In this document: positions 1 through 5,017 of the stretch, piece after piece | How positions within the stretch are numbered: the stretch's first letter is position 1 | Layout: every line of letters starts with the position of its first letter | Source of the DNA: Wenzhouxiangella sp. | GTDB lineage: Bacteria; Pseudomonadota; Gammaproteobacteria; Xanthomonadales; Wenzhouxiangellaceae | Length of the DNA: 5,017 nt | Assembly (NCBI GenBank): GCA_007116585.1 | Contig: SKIE01000048.1 | Span: 1 to 5,017, forward strand | Direction: 5' to 3' | Notes under the pieces: model-generated | What the model was told of the DNA's origin: nothing | Seen by the model: only the letters and a program-made list of their open reading frames with translations | Databases searched by the model: none | Translations under genes and position numbers: made by a program

Positions 1-7
1 GATTCAT
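1..7 (-). CDS. Possible first two codons of a divergent leftward gene (partial)
   Basis: On the minus strand an ATG lies at 7-5, followed by AAT before the window ends. It is preceded by AAGGAA (complement of 12-17) at normal Shine-Dalgarno spacing, which is the only reason to call it. In many gammaproteobacteria the gene divergent from yibN is gpmI, the cofactor-independent phosphoglycerate mutase. That identity is inferred from synteny only, because two codons carry no family signal. Confidence 0.3.
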
Positions 8-128
8 GCCGTTCCTTGTGACTTGAGATTGGATTGTCCGAATTATTCCACACCTGTGCAGGCAAATGCTGGCACGGCCGTTAAAGATGGTCGATAATGG
101 GCGGCTTTGAACCCGTTCCAGGCTGAAC
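8..128. promoter_or_regulatory. Intergenic region upstream of the rhodanese-secB-gpsA cluster, probably divergent
   Basis: This short AT-richer stretch should hold the promoter of the rightward cluster and, if the leftward start is real, a divergent one. TTGAGA at 23-28 resembles a rightward -35 box, but no good -10 follows at 16-18 bp. On the minus strand AATAAT (complement of 42-47) is a fair -10 for the leftward gene, without a convincing -35. The small imperfect inverted repeat CACACCTGTG lies at 49-58. TTGTCCGAAT (34-43) recurs in inverted orientation upstream of nrdJ. No promoter can be fixed by eye. Confidence 0.35.
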
Positions 129-644
129 ATGGATCAACTGATCGAATTCATCGGCAACAATCTGCTCCTGAGCGGCCTGTTTGTCGCCGTACTGGTGGCC
201 TGGCTGGCGTGGGAAGTTGCGCGCCTGGGCCGCAAGTGGAAGGAGGTCGGCACGCTTGAAGCTGTCCGCCTGATCAACCGGGAAGACCCGCTGATCATTG
301 ATGTCTCCAACAGCACCGATTTCGCCAAAGGCCATATCAACGGCGCCCTGCACATGCCGCCCTCCCGCATCGAGGCCGGCAACCAGCAGCTGCTCAAGCA
401 GAAGGAACGGCCCGTGCTGGTCTATTGCCAGCGCGGTCAGGTCTCCCCGCAAATGGCCAACCGGCTGGTCAAGCTGGGCTTCGAGCAGGTCCATTCGCTG
501 TCGGGTGGCCTGACCCAGTGGGTCAGCGACAATCAGCCGGTCAGTCGGCACAAGGACAAGGGCGGCAAGAAAGCCAAGCAGCAGGGAAAAGGCCAGGGCA
601 AGCAGCGCGGGAAAAAGGCTCAGGCCGATGCAGAGAACCCCTGA
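129..644 (+). CDS. yibN: Membrane-anchored rhodanese-like protein (YibN family)
   Basis: A 171-residue protein with a single rhodanese domain and an N-terminal membrane anchor. Residues about 11-31 form a hydrophobic helix followed by the basic stretch ARLGRKWK, which suggests the domain faces the cytoplasm. The domain spans about 40-137, with LIIDVSNSTDFAKGHINGA at 55-73 and the active loop CQRGQVS at 100-106. Cys100 is the expected persulfide-carrying cysteine, so sulfurtransferase activity is chemically possible, but the substrate is unknown. From about 141 to 163 the tail is low-complexity and rich in Lys, Gly and Gln (KDKGGKKAKQQGKGQGKQRG), hence strongly basic and probably disordered. 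The ATG at 129 is the first start after the in-frame TGA at 108-110; its ribosome binding site is poor. E. coli yibN sits at the same place upstream of secB, and I recall a reported association of YibN with the YidC insertase. The family call is firm; the physiological role is not. Confidence 0.9.
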   Translation: MDQLIEFIGNNLLLSGLFVAVLVAWLAWEVARLGRKWKEVGTLEAVRLINREDPLIIDVSNSTDFAKGHINGALHMPPSRIEAGNQQLLKQKERPVLVYCQRGQVSPQMANRLVKLGFEQVHSLSGGLTQWVSDNQPVSRHKDKGGKKAKQQGKGQGKQRGKKAQADAENP

Positions 645-675
645 CCTGAACATCCAATCACATCTCAATCAAACT

Positions 676-680
676 AAGGA
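676..680 (+). promoter_or_regulatory. Ribosome binding site of secB
   Basis: AAGGA lies six bases before the ATG at 687. It is the clearest ribosome binding site in the left cluster and fixes the secB start. The remainder of the 42-bp gap (645-686) is A/C-rich, with no hairpin or obvious promoter, which fits co-transcription from upstream. Confidence 0.7.
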
Positions 681-686
681 TTACCA

Positions 687-1214
687 ATGGCAGAAGAAAC
701 CGCGGGTAACGCCGCCGGCGCTCAGGCAGGCGCCACTGAAAACAACGGCATGCAGATGGTCATGCAGCACATTTACTTGAAGGATGCTTCTTTCGAGGCC
801 AAGTCGCCGCAGGAGCTCGACCAGTCCAACGGTCAGCCGGATATCAATCTGAACCTGGCCCAGCGAACGGCGAAAGTCGGCGATGATCGCTGGGAAGTGA
901 TTCTCACCGTGACGGTCACGGCCAAGCAGGCCGAAAGCACCGCGTTCGTGTGCGAAGTCCAGTATGGCGGTATCTTCCAGTTTGCCAATGTCACCGAAGA
1001 GCAGATGCCGTACGTGATCAACGTGCTCTGTCCCAACGTGCTGTTTCCGTATAACCGCTCACAAATCGGCACGCTGATCACCGCCGGCGGCTTCTACCTG
1101 CCGCCGCTGCAGCCGATCAACTTCGAGGCGGTGTTCCGCCAGCGACTGGCCGAAGCGCAGCAGCAACAGCAACAGCCGGGTGATTCTGGCGAAGACTCGC
1201 CCAGCGTCAACTAG
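687..1214 (+). CDS. secB: Protein-export chaperone SecB
   Basis: A 175-residue cytosolic chaperone that binds unfolded preproteins and hands them to SecA for Sec translocation; the family works as a homotetramer. Family blocks are intact: IYLKDASFEAKSP at 29-41, CEVQYGGIFQ at 89-98, and a long conserved C-terminal block from about 113 to 150 containing NVLFPYNRSQIGTL and GGFYLPPLQPINF. The ends are less typical. An Ala/Gly-rich leader of about 20 residues precedes the core. The tail after 155 is a run of six glutamines (158-163) followed by an acidic, Ser-rich end instead of the usual short tail, so the protein is somewhat longer than E. coli SecB (155 residues). The start is supported by AAGGA six bases upstream. 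It lies 42 bp after the rhodanese gene and 7 bp before gpsA, a conserved order. The grxC gene found between yibN and secB in E. coli is absent. Confidence 0.97.
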   Translation: MAEETAGNAAGAQAGATENNGMQMVMQHIYLKDASFEAKSPQELDQSNGQPDINLNLAQRTAKVGDDRWEVILTVTVTAKQAESTAFVCEVQYGGIFQFANVTEEQMPYVINVLCPNVLFPYNRSQIGTLITAGGFYLPPLQPINFEAVFRQRLAEAQQQQQQPGDSGEDSPSVN

Positions 1215-1221
1215 GCCGTTG

Positions 1222-2223
1222 ATGAGTCAGCGAATCGGTGTTCTGGGCGCAGGCTCGTGGGGAACCGCGTTGGGCATGCACCTGGCTCGGCGCGGGCATC
1301 GCGTCTGGCTGTGGGATATCAGCGAAAAGCACGTTGCCGATCTTCGCCGGGACGCCAGCAACGAGCGCTATCTGCCTGGCATCCCTTTTCCCGCGGGCCT
1401 GAGCGCCGATTCGGATCTGGACGCGGTCTGCAGACAAAGTGACCGTCTGCTGGTGGTCACCCCGTCCCATGCTTTCGTCGAAACGCTTGAGAAGGTCCGG
1501 CCCTGTCTGTCGCCGGACTCGGGTCTGGCCTGGGCGACCAAGGGCTTTGAGCCGGGTAGCGCTCGGCTGCTGCATGAAGTAGCCGAGGATGCGCTCGGGC
1601 CCGACGTGCCGCTGGCCCTGATTACCGGCCCGTCATTTGCCCGGGAGGTGGCCGAAAATCTGCCCACGGCGGTGACCGTGGCCGCTTCCACGCCGGAATT
1701 CGGCGCGGCATGGGCGGCCTGGTTGCACGGCGATAATTTCCGGGCCTATTACACCGCGGATCTGGCCGGCGCCGAGCTGGGTGGGGCCCTGAAAAACGTG
1801 CTCGCCGTGGCCTGCGGCATTGCCGACGGTCTCGGCCTTGGCGGCAATACGCGGGCTGCTCTGATCACGCGCGGGCTGGCCGAAATGATGCGTCTGGGCC
1901 GGGCGCTGGGTGCCAGCCCGCTGACCCTGACCGGCCTGGCCGGTGTCGGTGACCTGGTGCTGACCTGCACCGGTGATTTGTCGCGCAACCGCAGGCTGGG
2001 CCTGGCCCTGGCCGAAGGCAAGTCACTCGACCAGGCGGTCGAGGATATCGGTCAGGTCGTTGAGGCCGTGCGTACGACCGAAGAGGCCATGCGCCTGGCC
2101 GCCCGGTACCAGGTCGACATGCCGATCACCGAGCAGGTGCACGGTATCCTGTTCGAAGGCTGGAGTGCCCGTGAAGGCGTTGCCAGACTGATGCAACGCG
2201 AACTCAAGCCTGAGACCGAGTAG
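1222..2223 (+). CDS. gpsA: Glycerol-3-phosphate dehydrogenase [NAD(P)+]
   Basis: A 333-residue cytosolic enzyme that reduces dihydroxyacetone phosphate to sn-glycerol 3-phosphate, the backbone precursor of phospholipids. The N-terminal Rossmann fold begins RIGVLGAGSWGTALG (4-18), with the dinucleotide-binding GAGSWG at 9-14. Further family motifs are ATKGFE at 105-110, ITGPSFAREV at 134-143, GALKNVLAVACGIADGLG at 188-205 (Lys191 the expected catalytic lysine), GNTRAALITRG at 208-218, and GVGDLVLTCT at 241-250 followed by SRNRRLG. Length matches the family (E. coli 339). The reading frame is open upstream to an ATG at 1180 inside secB, but the ATG at 1222 gives the normal GpsA N-terminus and avoids overlap. 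Its Shine-Dalgarno is weak (TAGG at 1212-1215, overlapping the secB stop), suggesting translational coupling to secB. E. coli cysE, which follows gpsA there, is absent. Confidence 0.97.
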   Translation: MSQRIGVLGAGSWGTALGMHLARRGHRVWLWDISEKHVADLRRDASNERYLPGIPFPAGLSADSDLDAVCRQSDRLLVVTPSHAFVETLEKVRPCLSPDSGLAWATKGFEPGSARLLHEVAEDALGPDVPLALITGPSFAREVAENLPTAVTVAASTPEFGAAWAAWLHGDNFRAYYTADLAGAELGGALKNVLAVACGIADGLGLGGNTRAALITRGLAEMMRLGRALGASPLTLTGLAGVGDLVLTCTGDLSRNRRLGLALAEGKSLDQAVEDIGQVVEAVRTTEEAMRLAARYQVDMPITEQVHGILFEGWSAREGVARLMQRELKPETE

Positions 2224-2224
2224 G

Positions 2225-2259
2225 GCCGACAGCGCCGGGGATCATCTGGCAGCGTCGGC
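2225..2259. terminator. Weak inverted repeat between convergent gpsA and trmL
   Basis: GCCGAC (2225-2230) and GTCGGC (2254-2259) form a perfect six-base stem. Inside it a 3/3 internal loop is followed by a second pairing, GCC (2234-2236) with GGC (2248-2250). The repeat begins just after the gpsA stop and reaches into the last codons of trmL, where a shared bidirectional terminator would be expected. There is no run of T on either strand, so it is not a canonical intrinsic terminator. It may be a weak transcript-end hairpin or a chance pairing. Confidence 0.25.
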
Positions 2260-2709
2260 AAAATCTCGCTGGCGCCAGGCCTCATAGATCGCGACGGCCA
2301 CCGCGTTGGCGAGGTTGAGGCTGCGCGAACCGTCTCGCTGCGGAATATACAGCTGCCGCTCGGGCGGGAATCGGGACCGCTCTGCCTCAGGCAATCCTGC
2401 ACTTTCGCTGCCAAACAGCAACACGTCACCGGGGCGGAACGCCCACCGGTCGAGCCGCGTCGTGCCATGCGTGGTCAAGGCCACCCAGCGCCGTTCTCCC
2501 AGCGTTGCCTGGCATTCGGCCAGGGAGGCATGGAGTTGGTAGTCGGTCAGCTCGCGATAGTCCATGCCGGCCCGGCGCACGCTGCGGGCATCGAGGCGAA
2601 ATCCCAGCGGTCCGATCAGATGCAACCGGGCCGGCGCGTTGGCGCACAGCCGCATGATGTTGCCGGTGTTGGGAGGAATTTCAGGACGAAACAGGACGAT
2701 ATCGAACAT
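2242..2709 (-). CDS. trmL: tRNA (cytidine(34)-2'-O)-methyltransferase TrmL (SpoU/TrmH family)
   Basis: A 155-residue SPOUT-fold enzyme that uses S-adenosylmethionine to methylate the 2'-OH of the wobble nucleotide (C34, or the modified U34) of tRNA-Leu isoacceptors. All three SpoU-family motifs are present: PPNTGNIMRLCAN at 12-24, with the conserved Asn14 and Arg20; LLFGSESAGLP at 97-107; and IPQRDGSRSLNLANAVAVAI at 122-141, followed by YEAWRQ. The knotted C-terminal half binds the cofactor in this family. Length and the short architecture without an N-terminal extension match E. coli TrmL (157 residues, formerly YibK) rather than the longer TrmH or RlmB. GGAG (complement of 2716-2719) lies six to seven bases before the ATG. 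It converges on gpsA with an 18-bp gap and is divergent from nrdJ. In E. coli trmL also lies near secB-gpsA-cysE, so synteny agrees. Confidence 0.95.
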   Translation of the reverse strand: MFDIVLFRPEIPPNTGNIMRLCANAPARLHLIGPLGFRLDARSVRRAGMDYRELTDYQLHASLAECQATLGERRWVALTTHGTTRLDRWAFRPGDVLLFGSESAGLPEAERSRFPPERQLYIPQRDGSRSLNLANAVAVAIYEAWRQRDFADAAR

Positions 2710-2715
2710 TGAAGG

Positions 2716-2719
2716 CTCC
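2716..2719 (-). promoter_or_regulatory. Ribosome binding site of trmL
   Basis: CTCC on the plus strand reads GGAG on the minus strand, at normal distance before the ATG at 2709-2707, and supports that start. No leftward -35/-10 pair could be placed with confidence. The TATATTTT stretch at about 2722-2729 is AT-rich but too close to the gene for an ordinary leader. Confidence 0.55.
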
Positions 2720-2774
2720 GGGTATATTTTGCGCTTGATTCTTCGTGCGACTGGGCGTAAGGTACGCTACCGCA

Positions 2775-2790
2775 ACACAAGATGTTGTGG
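2775..2790. promoter_or_regulatory. NrdR box 1 upstream of nrdJ
   Basis: The 16-mer ACACAAGATGTTGTGG contains the perfect inverted repeat CACAA-N4-TTGTG (arms 2776-2780 and 2785-2789, centre 2782.5). It matches the published NrdR consensus acaCwAtATaTwGtgt at 13 of 16 positions by my count. NrdR is a zinc-finger/ATP-cone repressor that shuts down ribonucleotide reductase genes when dATP is plentiful. This is the stronger of a pair; box 2 lies 32 bp away centre to centre. Confidence 0.85.
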
Positions 2791-2806
2791 CTTGCGGGCC
2801 CATCGG

Positions 2807-2822
2807 GCACAACAGGTTGTGA
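2807..2822. promoter_or_regulatory. NrdR box 2 upstream of nrdJ
   Basis: GCACAACAGGTTGTGA again contains perfect CACAA-N4-TTGTG arms (2808-2812 and 2817-2821, centre 2814.5), with a more degenerate middle (11 of 16 to consensus). The 32-bp spacing to box 1 is three DNA turns, which puts both on the same face of the helix, as reported for NrdR box pairs. It sits just upstream of the best -35 candidate, consistent with repression at the nrdJ promoter. Confidence 0.8.
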
Positions 2823-2831
2823 ACAGGCGTG

Positions 2832-2860
2832 TTGGCAACCTGTGCATAAGTAATAACTAT
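2832..2860 (+). promoter_or_regulatory. Candidate nrdJ promoter
   Basis: TTGGCA at 2832-2837 matches the sigma-70 -35 consensus at five of six positions. The AT-rich TAATAACTAT at 2851-2860 lies where the -10 should be, but its best 17-bp-spaced hexamer, AACTAT, matches only three of six. Transcription would start near 2865-2870 and give a very short leader before the ATG at 2885. Position between the NrdR boxes and the gene is the main support; the -10 is poor. Confidence 0.35.
2841..2849 (-). promoter_or_regulatory. DnaA-box-like 9-mer in the nrdJ promoter
   Basis: TGTGCATAA on the plus strand is TTATGCACA on the minus strand, an exact match to the relaxed DnaA-box consensus TTATNCACA. It falls between the putative -35 and -10 of nrdJ. 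DnaA is known to regulate nrdAB in E. coli, so a DnaA site at a reductase gene has precedent. One 9-mer can arise by chance, so function is inferred. Confidence 0.45.
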
Positions 2861-2871
2861 TCGGACAAATC

Positions 2872-2877
2872 AAGAGG
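2872..2877 (+). promoter_or_regulatory. Ribosome binding site of nrdJ
   Basis: AAGAGG lies seven bases before the ATG at 2885 and decides that start. It overlaps the degenerate third NrdR-like site at 2868-2883. Confidence 0.65.
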
Positions 2878-2884
2878 TTGTGGC

Positions 2885-5017
2885 ATGAGTGTTTCGGCAG
2901 AAGCCTTGACGGCGGCGCTTCCGGAAATTCCTTTCCAGGAAGCGTCGCTGGACATCTGGGACAAGAAGTATCGTCTGAAGTCCAAGTCGGGGGAGATTCT
3001 CGACACCGAAATCGACGATACCTATCGTCGGGTAGCGCGCGCATTGTCGTCGGTGGAATCGACGCCCGAGCTGCGCGAGACCTGGTTTCGCGAGTTCCTG
3101 TGGGCGCTGCGTCGCGGCGCGATTCCGGCCGGTCGCATTACCTCGAATGCGGGCGCACTGGAGCACAAGCCGGCCACCTCCACCATCAATTGCACGGTTT
3201 CGGGCACGATCGGCGATTCCATGCACGACATTCTCGGCAAGGTCCACGAGGCCGGTCTGACGCTGAAGGCCGGCTGCGGCATCGGTTACGAGTTTTCGAC
3301 CCTGCGCCCCAAGGGAGCCTATGTCTCCGGCGCCGGCGCACATACCTCCGGACCGCTGTCGTTCATGGACATCTACGACAAGATGTGCTTTACCGTGTCG
3401 TCAGCCGGCGGCCGCCGCGGGGCGCAGATGGCGACCTTCGACATTTCGCACCCCGACGTGATGGATTTCATCCGGGCCAAGCGCGAGAACGGCGTGCTGC
3501 GCCAGTTCAACTGCTCGCTGCTGATCACCGATGACTTCATCCGCGCCGTGCGCGACGATGCCGACTGGGCGCTGGTTTTTCCGGTTCTTGACAGCGAGGC
3601 CGGCGACGTTGACCTGAACGATCCGGAGCAGGTGATCTGGCGCGACTGGCCGAGTACCTCGGGCTACGTCAGCGACGAGGAGGGCCGGGTGGCCTGCCGG
3701 GTATACCGGACCGTGCCGGCGCGGCGCCTTTGGAACCTGATCATGACCTCGACCTACGATTTCGCCGAGCCCGGCTTCGTGCTGGTCGATCGCATCAATG
3801 AGCAGAACAACAACTGGTGGATTGAAAACATCCGCGCGACCAACCCCTGCGGCGAGCAGCCGCTGCCGCCCTACGGCGCATGCCTGCTCGGTTCGGTCAA
3901 CCTGACCCGCTTTGTCGAGGATCCGTTCACCGATCAGGCACGCTTTGACTGGGACGAGTATCGCCGCACCGTCAAGATTTTCACCCGCATGCTGGACAAC
4001 GTTGTGGAAATCAATGGTTTGCCGCTGGGTGAGCAGCGCCGGGAAATTGAGTACAAGCGCCGCCACGGGATGGGTTTCCTGGGCCTGGGCTCGGCACTGA
4101 CCATGCTGCGCATGCACTACGGGCAGGCCGACTCACTGGAGTTCACCGAGCGCGTGGCCCGGGAGATGGCCGTAGCCGGCTGGGAAACCGGGCTGGAATT
4201 GGCTGAAGAAAAAGGCCCGGCGCCGGTGATGAACGACGAGTTCGAAGTCACACCACAAATGCTTCGTCAGCGCCCGGAAATGAAGCGTGATGGCTACAAA
4301 CCCGGTGATCGGGTGCCGGGCCGTCTGCTGCACGCGCGCTACAGCCGCTACATGCAAAAAGTGGCCGAAGTGGCGCCGGAACTGGTCGATCGGCTGGCTG
4401 AAACCGGGGCGCGGTTTACGCATCACACCTCGATTGCGCCCACCGGCACCATTTCGTTGTCGCTGGCCAACAACGCCTCCAACGGTATCGAGCCCAGCTT
4501 CGCGCATCACTACAACCGCAACGTGATCCGCGAGGGGCGCAAGAGCAAGGAAAAAGTCAGCGTGTTTTCCTACGAATTGCTGGCTTACCGGACCCTGGTC
4601 AACCCGCAGGCCATGCCTTATTCGGACGACCCGGCAGAGCAGTTGCCGGATTATTTTCTGACCGCCGAGACCATCACGCCGCGCGAGCACGTCTCGATTC
4701 AGGCCGCGGCCCAGAAATGGATTGATTCTTCGATTTCCAAGACGGCCAACGTGCCAACCGACTATCCCTACGAGGATTTCAAGGACATCTACCTGTTTGC
4801 CTGGGAGCAGGGGCTAAAAGGCTGTACCACGTTCCGCTTCAACCCGGAGGCCTTCCAGGGCGTGCTGGTCACCGACAAGGACCTGGAATCCACCACCTAT
4901 TCCTTTGAGCTTGAAGACGGCTCGACCGTGGAGCTCAAGGGGCACGAGGAGGTGGAATACGATGGCGAAGTCCACACCGCCGCCAATCTCTTCGATGCCC
5001 TCAAGGAAGGGTATTAC
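2885..5017 (+). CDS. nrdJ: Adenosylcobalamin-dependent (class II) ribonucleotide reductase, 3' end outside window
   Basis: The reading frame is open from the ATG at 2885 to the window edge: 711 codons, no stop. The enzyme reduces ribonucleotides to deoxyribonucleotides, using coenzyme B12 instead of an oxygen-dependent NrdB radical subunit, so it works with or without oxygen. The N-terminus (IDDTYRRVARAL at 43-54) enters the reductase core directly, with no visible ATP-cone. Key motifs are NCTVSGTIGDS at 102-112 (Cys103, probable redox cysteine), KAGCGIGYEFS at 128-138, GGRRGAQMATFDISHPDVMD at 175-194, NPCGEQPLPPYGACLLGSVN at 320-339 (Cys322 probable thiyl radical, with Asn320 and Glu324; Cys333 probable redox partner), and APTGTISLSLANNASNGIEP at 518-537 (phosphate binding). 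The last visible residues, ANLFDALKEGYY, are where the catalytic part ends in Pseudomonas-type NrdJa. The C-terminal cysteines that re-reduce the active site are therefore not visible, and a split gene cannot be excluded. It starts with a good ribosome binding site and lies behind paired NrdR boxes. Confidence 0.96.
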   Translation, partial: MSVSAEALTAALPEIPFQEASLDIWDKKYRLKSKSGEILDTEIDDTYRRVARALSSVESTPELRETWFREFLWALRRGAIPAGRITSNAGALEHKPATSTINCTVSGTIGDSMHDILGKVHEAGLTLKAGCGIGYEFSTLRPKGAYVSGAGAHTSGPLSFMDIYDKMCFTVSSAGGRRGAQMATFDISHPDVMDFIRAKRENGVLRQFNCSLLITDDFIRAVRDDADWALVFPVLDSEAGDVDLNDPEQVIWRDWPSTSGYVSDEEGRVACRVYRTVPARRLWNLIMTSTYDFAEPGFVLVDRINEQNNNWWIENIRATNPCGEQPLPPYGACLLGSVNLTRFVEDPFTDQARFDWDEYRRTVKIFTRMLDNVVEINGLPLGEQRREIEYKRRHGMGFLGLGSALTMLRMHYGQADSLEFTERVAREMAVAGWETGLELAEEKGPAPVMNDEFEVTPQMLRQRPEMKRDGYKPGDRVPGRLLHARYSRYMQKVAEVAPELVDRLAETGARFTHHTSIAPTGTISLSLANNASNGIEPSFAHHYNRNVIREGRKSKEKVSVFSYELLAYRTLVNPQAMPYSDDPAEQLPDYFLTAETITPREHVSIQAAAQKWIDSSISKTANVPTDYPYEDFKDIYLFAWEQGLKGCTTFRFNPEAFQGVLVTDKDLESTTYSFELEDGSTVELKGHEEVEYDGEVHTAANLFDALKEGYY

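Noticed and set aside
43..52. TTATTCCACA, close to the DnaA box TTATCCACA
   Set aside because: It has one extra T within the 9-mer, so it does not match the consensus in register.
81..668. A 195-codon minus-strand open frame opposite the rhodanese gene
   Set aside because: It is a mirror of the plus-strand gene in GC-rich DNA. The rhodanese product has a membrane helix and an intact active loop, while the antisense product shows no recognisable family.
1180..1221. Upstream ATG that would extend gpsA by 14 residues into secB
   Set aside because: The ATG at 1222 places the GxGxxG motif at the usual distance from the N-terminus and leaves secB and gpsA without overlap.
2710..2884. Cobalamin riboswitch upstream of the B12-dependent nrdJ
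   Set aside because: The region is only 175 bp, is filled by operator-like repeats, and shows no recognisable B12-box-like sequence. The predicted leader is about 20 bases.
2878..3534. A plus-strand frame of 218 codons overlapping the start of nrdJ
   Set aside because: Its product is Arg/Gly-rich with no family signal; the frame beginning at 2885 encodes the reductase.
3401..4117. A 238-codon minus-strand open frame
   Set aside because: It lies wholly inside nrdJ, whose product has all class II reductase motifs through this stretch. Long antisense frames are expected from the codon bias.
4133..4690. A 185-codon minus-strand open frame
   Set aside because: Same reason: it is antisense to conserved nrdJ sequence including the PTGTIS motif.

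Overview
This is a GC-rich window with the dense, short-gap gene packing of a free-living proteobacterium. The gene order (membrane-anchored rhodanese, secB, gpsA, then trmL) matches the yibN-secB-gpsA-trmL neighbourhood of gammaproteobacteria. A gammaproteobacterium is the best guess, possibly from the Xanthomonadales/Chromatiales side because it pairs this locus with a coenzyme-B12-dependent ribonucleotide reductase. The genus cannot be fixed from the sequence.

Layout. Positions 1-128 are an intergenic region, probably divergent: an ATG with a good ribosome binding site points left at position 7. A rightward cluster follows: a YibN-like rhodanese (129-644), the export chaperone secB (687-1214) and glycerol-3-phosphate dehydrogenase gpsA (1222-2223). 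The gaps are 42 and 7 bp, so they probably form one operon. Converging on it, 18 bp away, is leftward trmL (2242-2709), a tRNA wobble-base 2'-O-methyltransferase. After a 175-bp divergent region comes rightward nrdJ (2885 to the window end), a class II ribonucleotide reductase that runs off the right edge after 711 codons.

How the genes work together. The left cluster concerns the envelope: SecB keeps preproteins export-competent, GpsA makes sn-glycerol 3-phosphate for phospholipids, and the rhodanese is anchored in the inner membrane. TrmL is an unrelated housekeeping tRNA modifier. NrdJ makes deoxynucleotides.

The most informative non-coding part is the nrdJ upstream region. It carries two inverted repeats (CACAA-N4-TTGTG) with centres exactly 32 bp apart, the layout of paired NrdR boxes. 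A DnaA-box-like 9-mer and a weaker third NrdR-like site lie between them and the start codon. I found no mobile element, CRISPR array, RNA gene or clearly new system. The window is ordinary core genome with a well-preserved replication-linked promoter.
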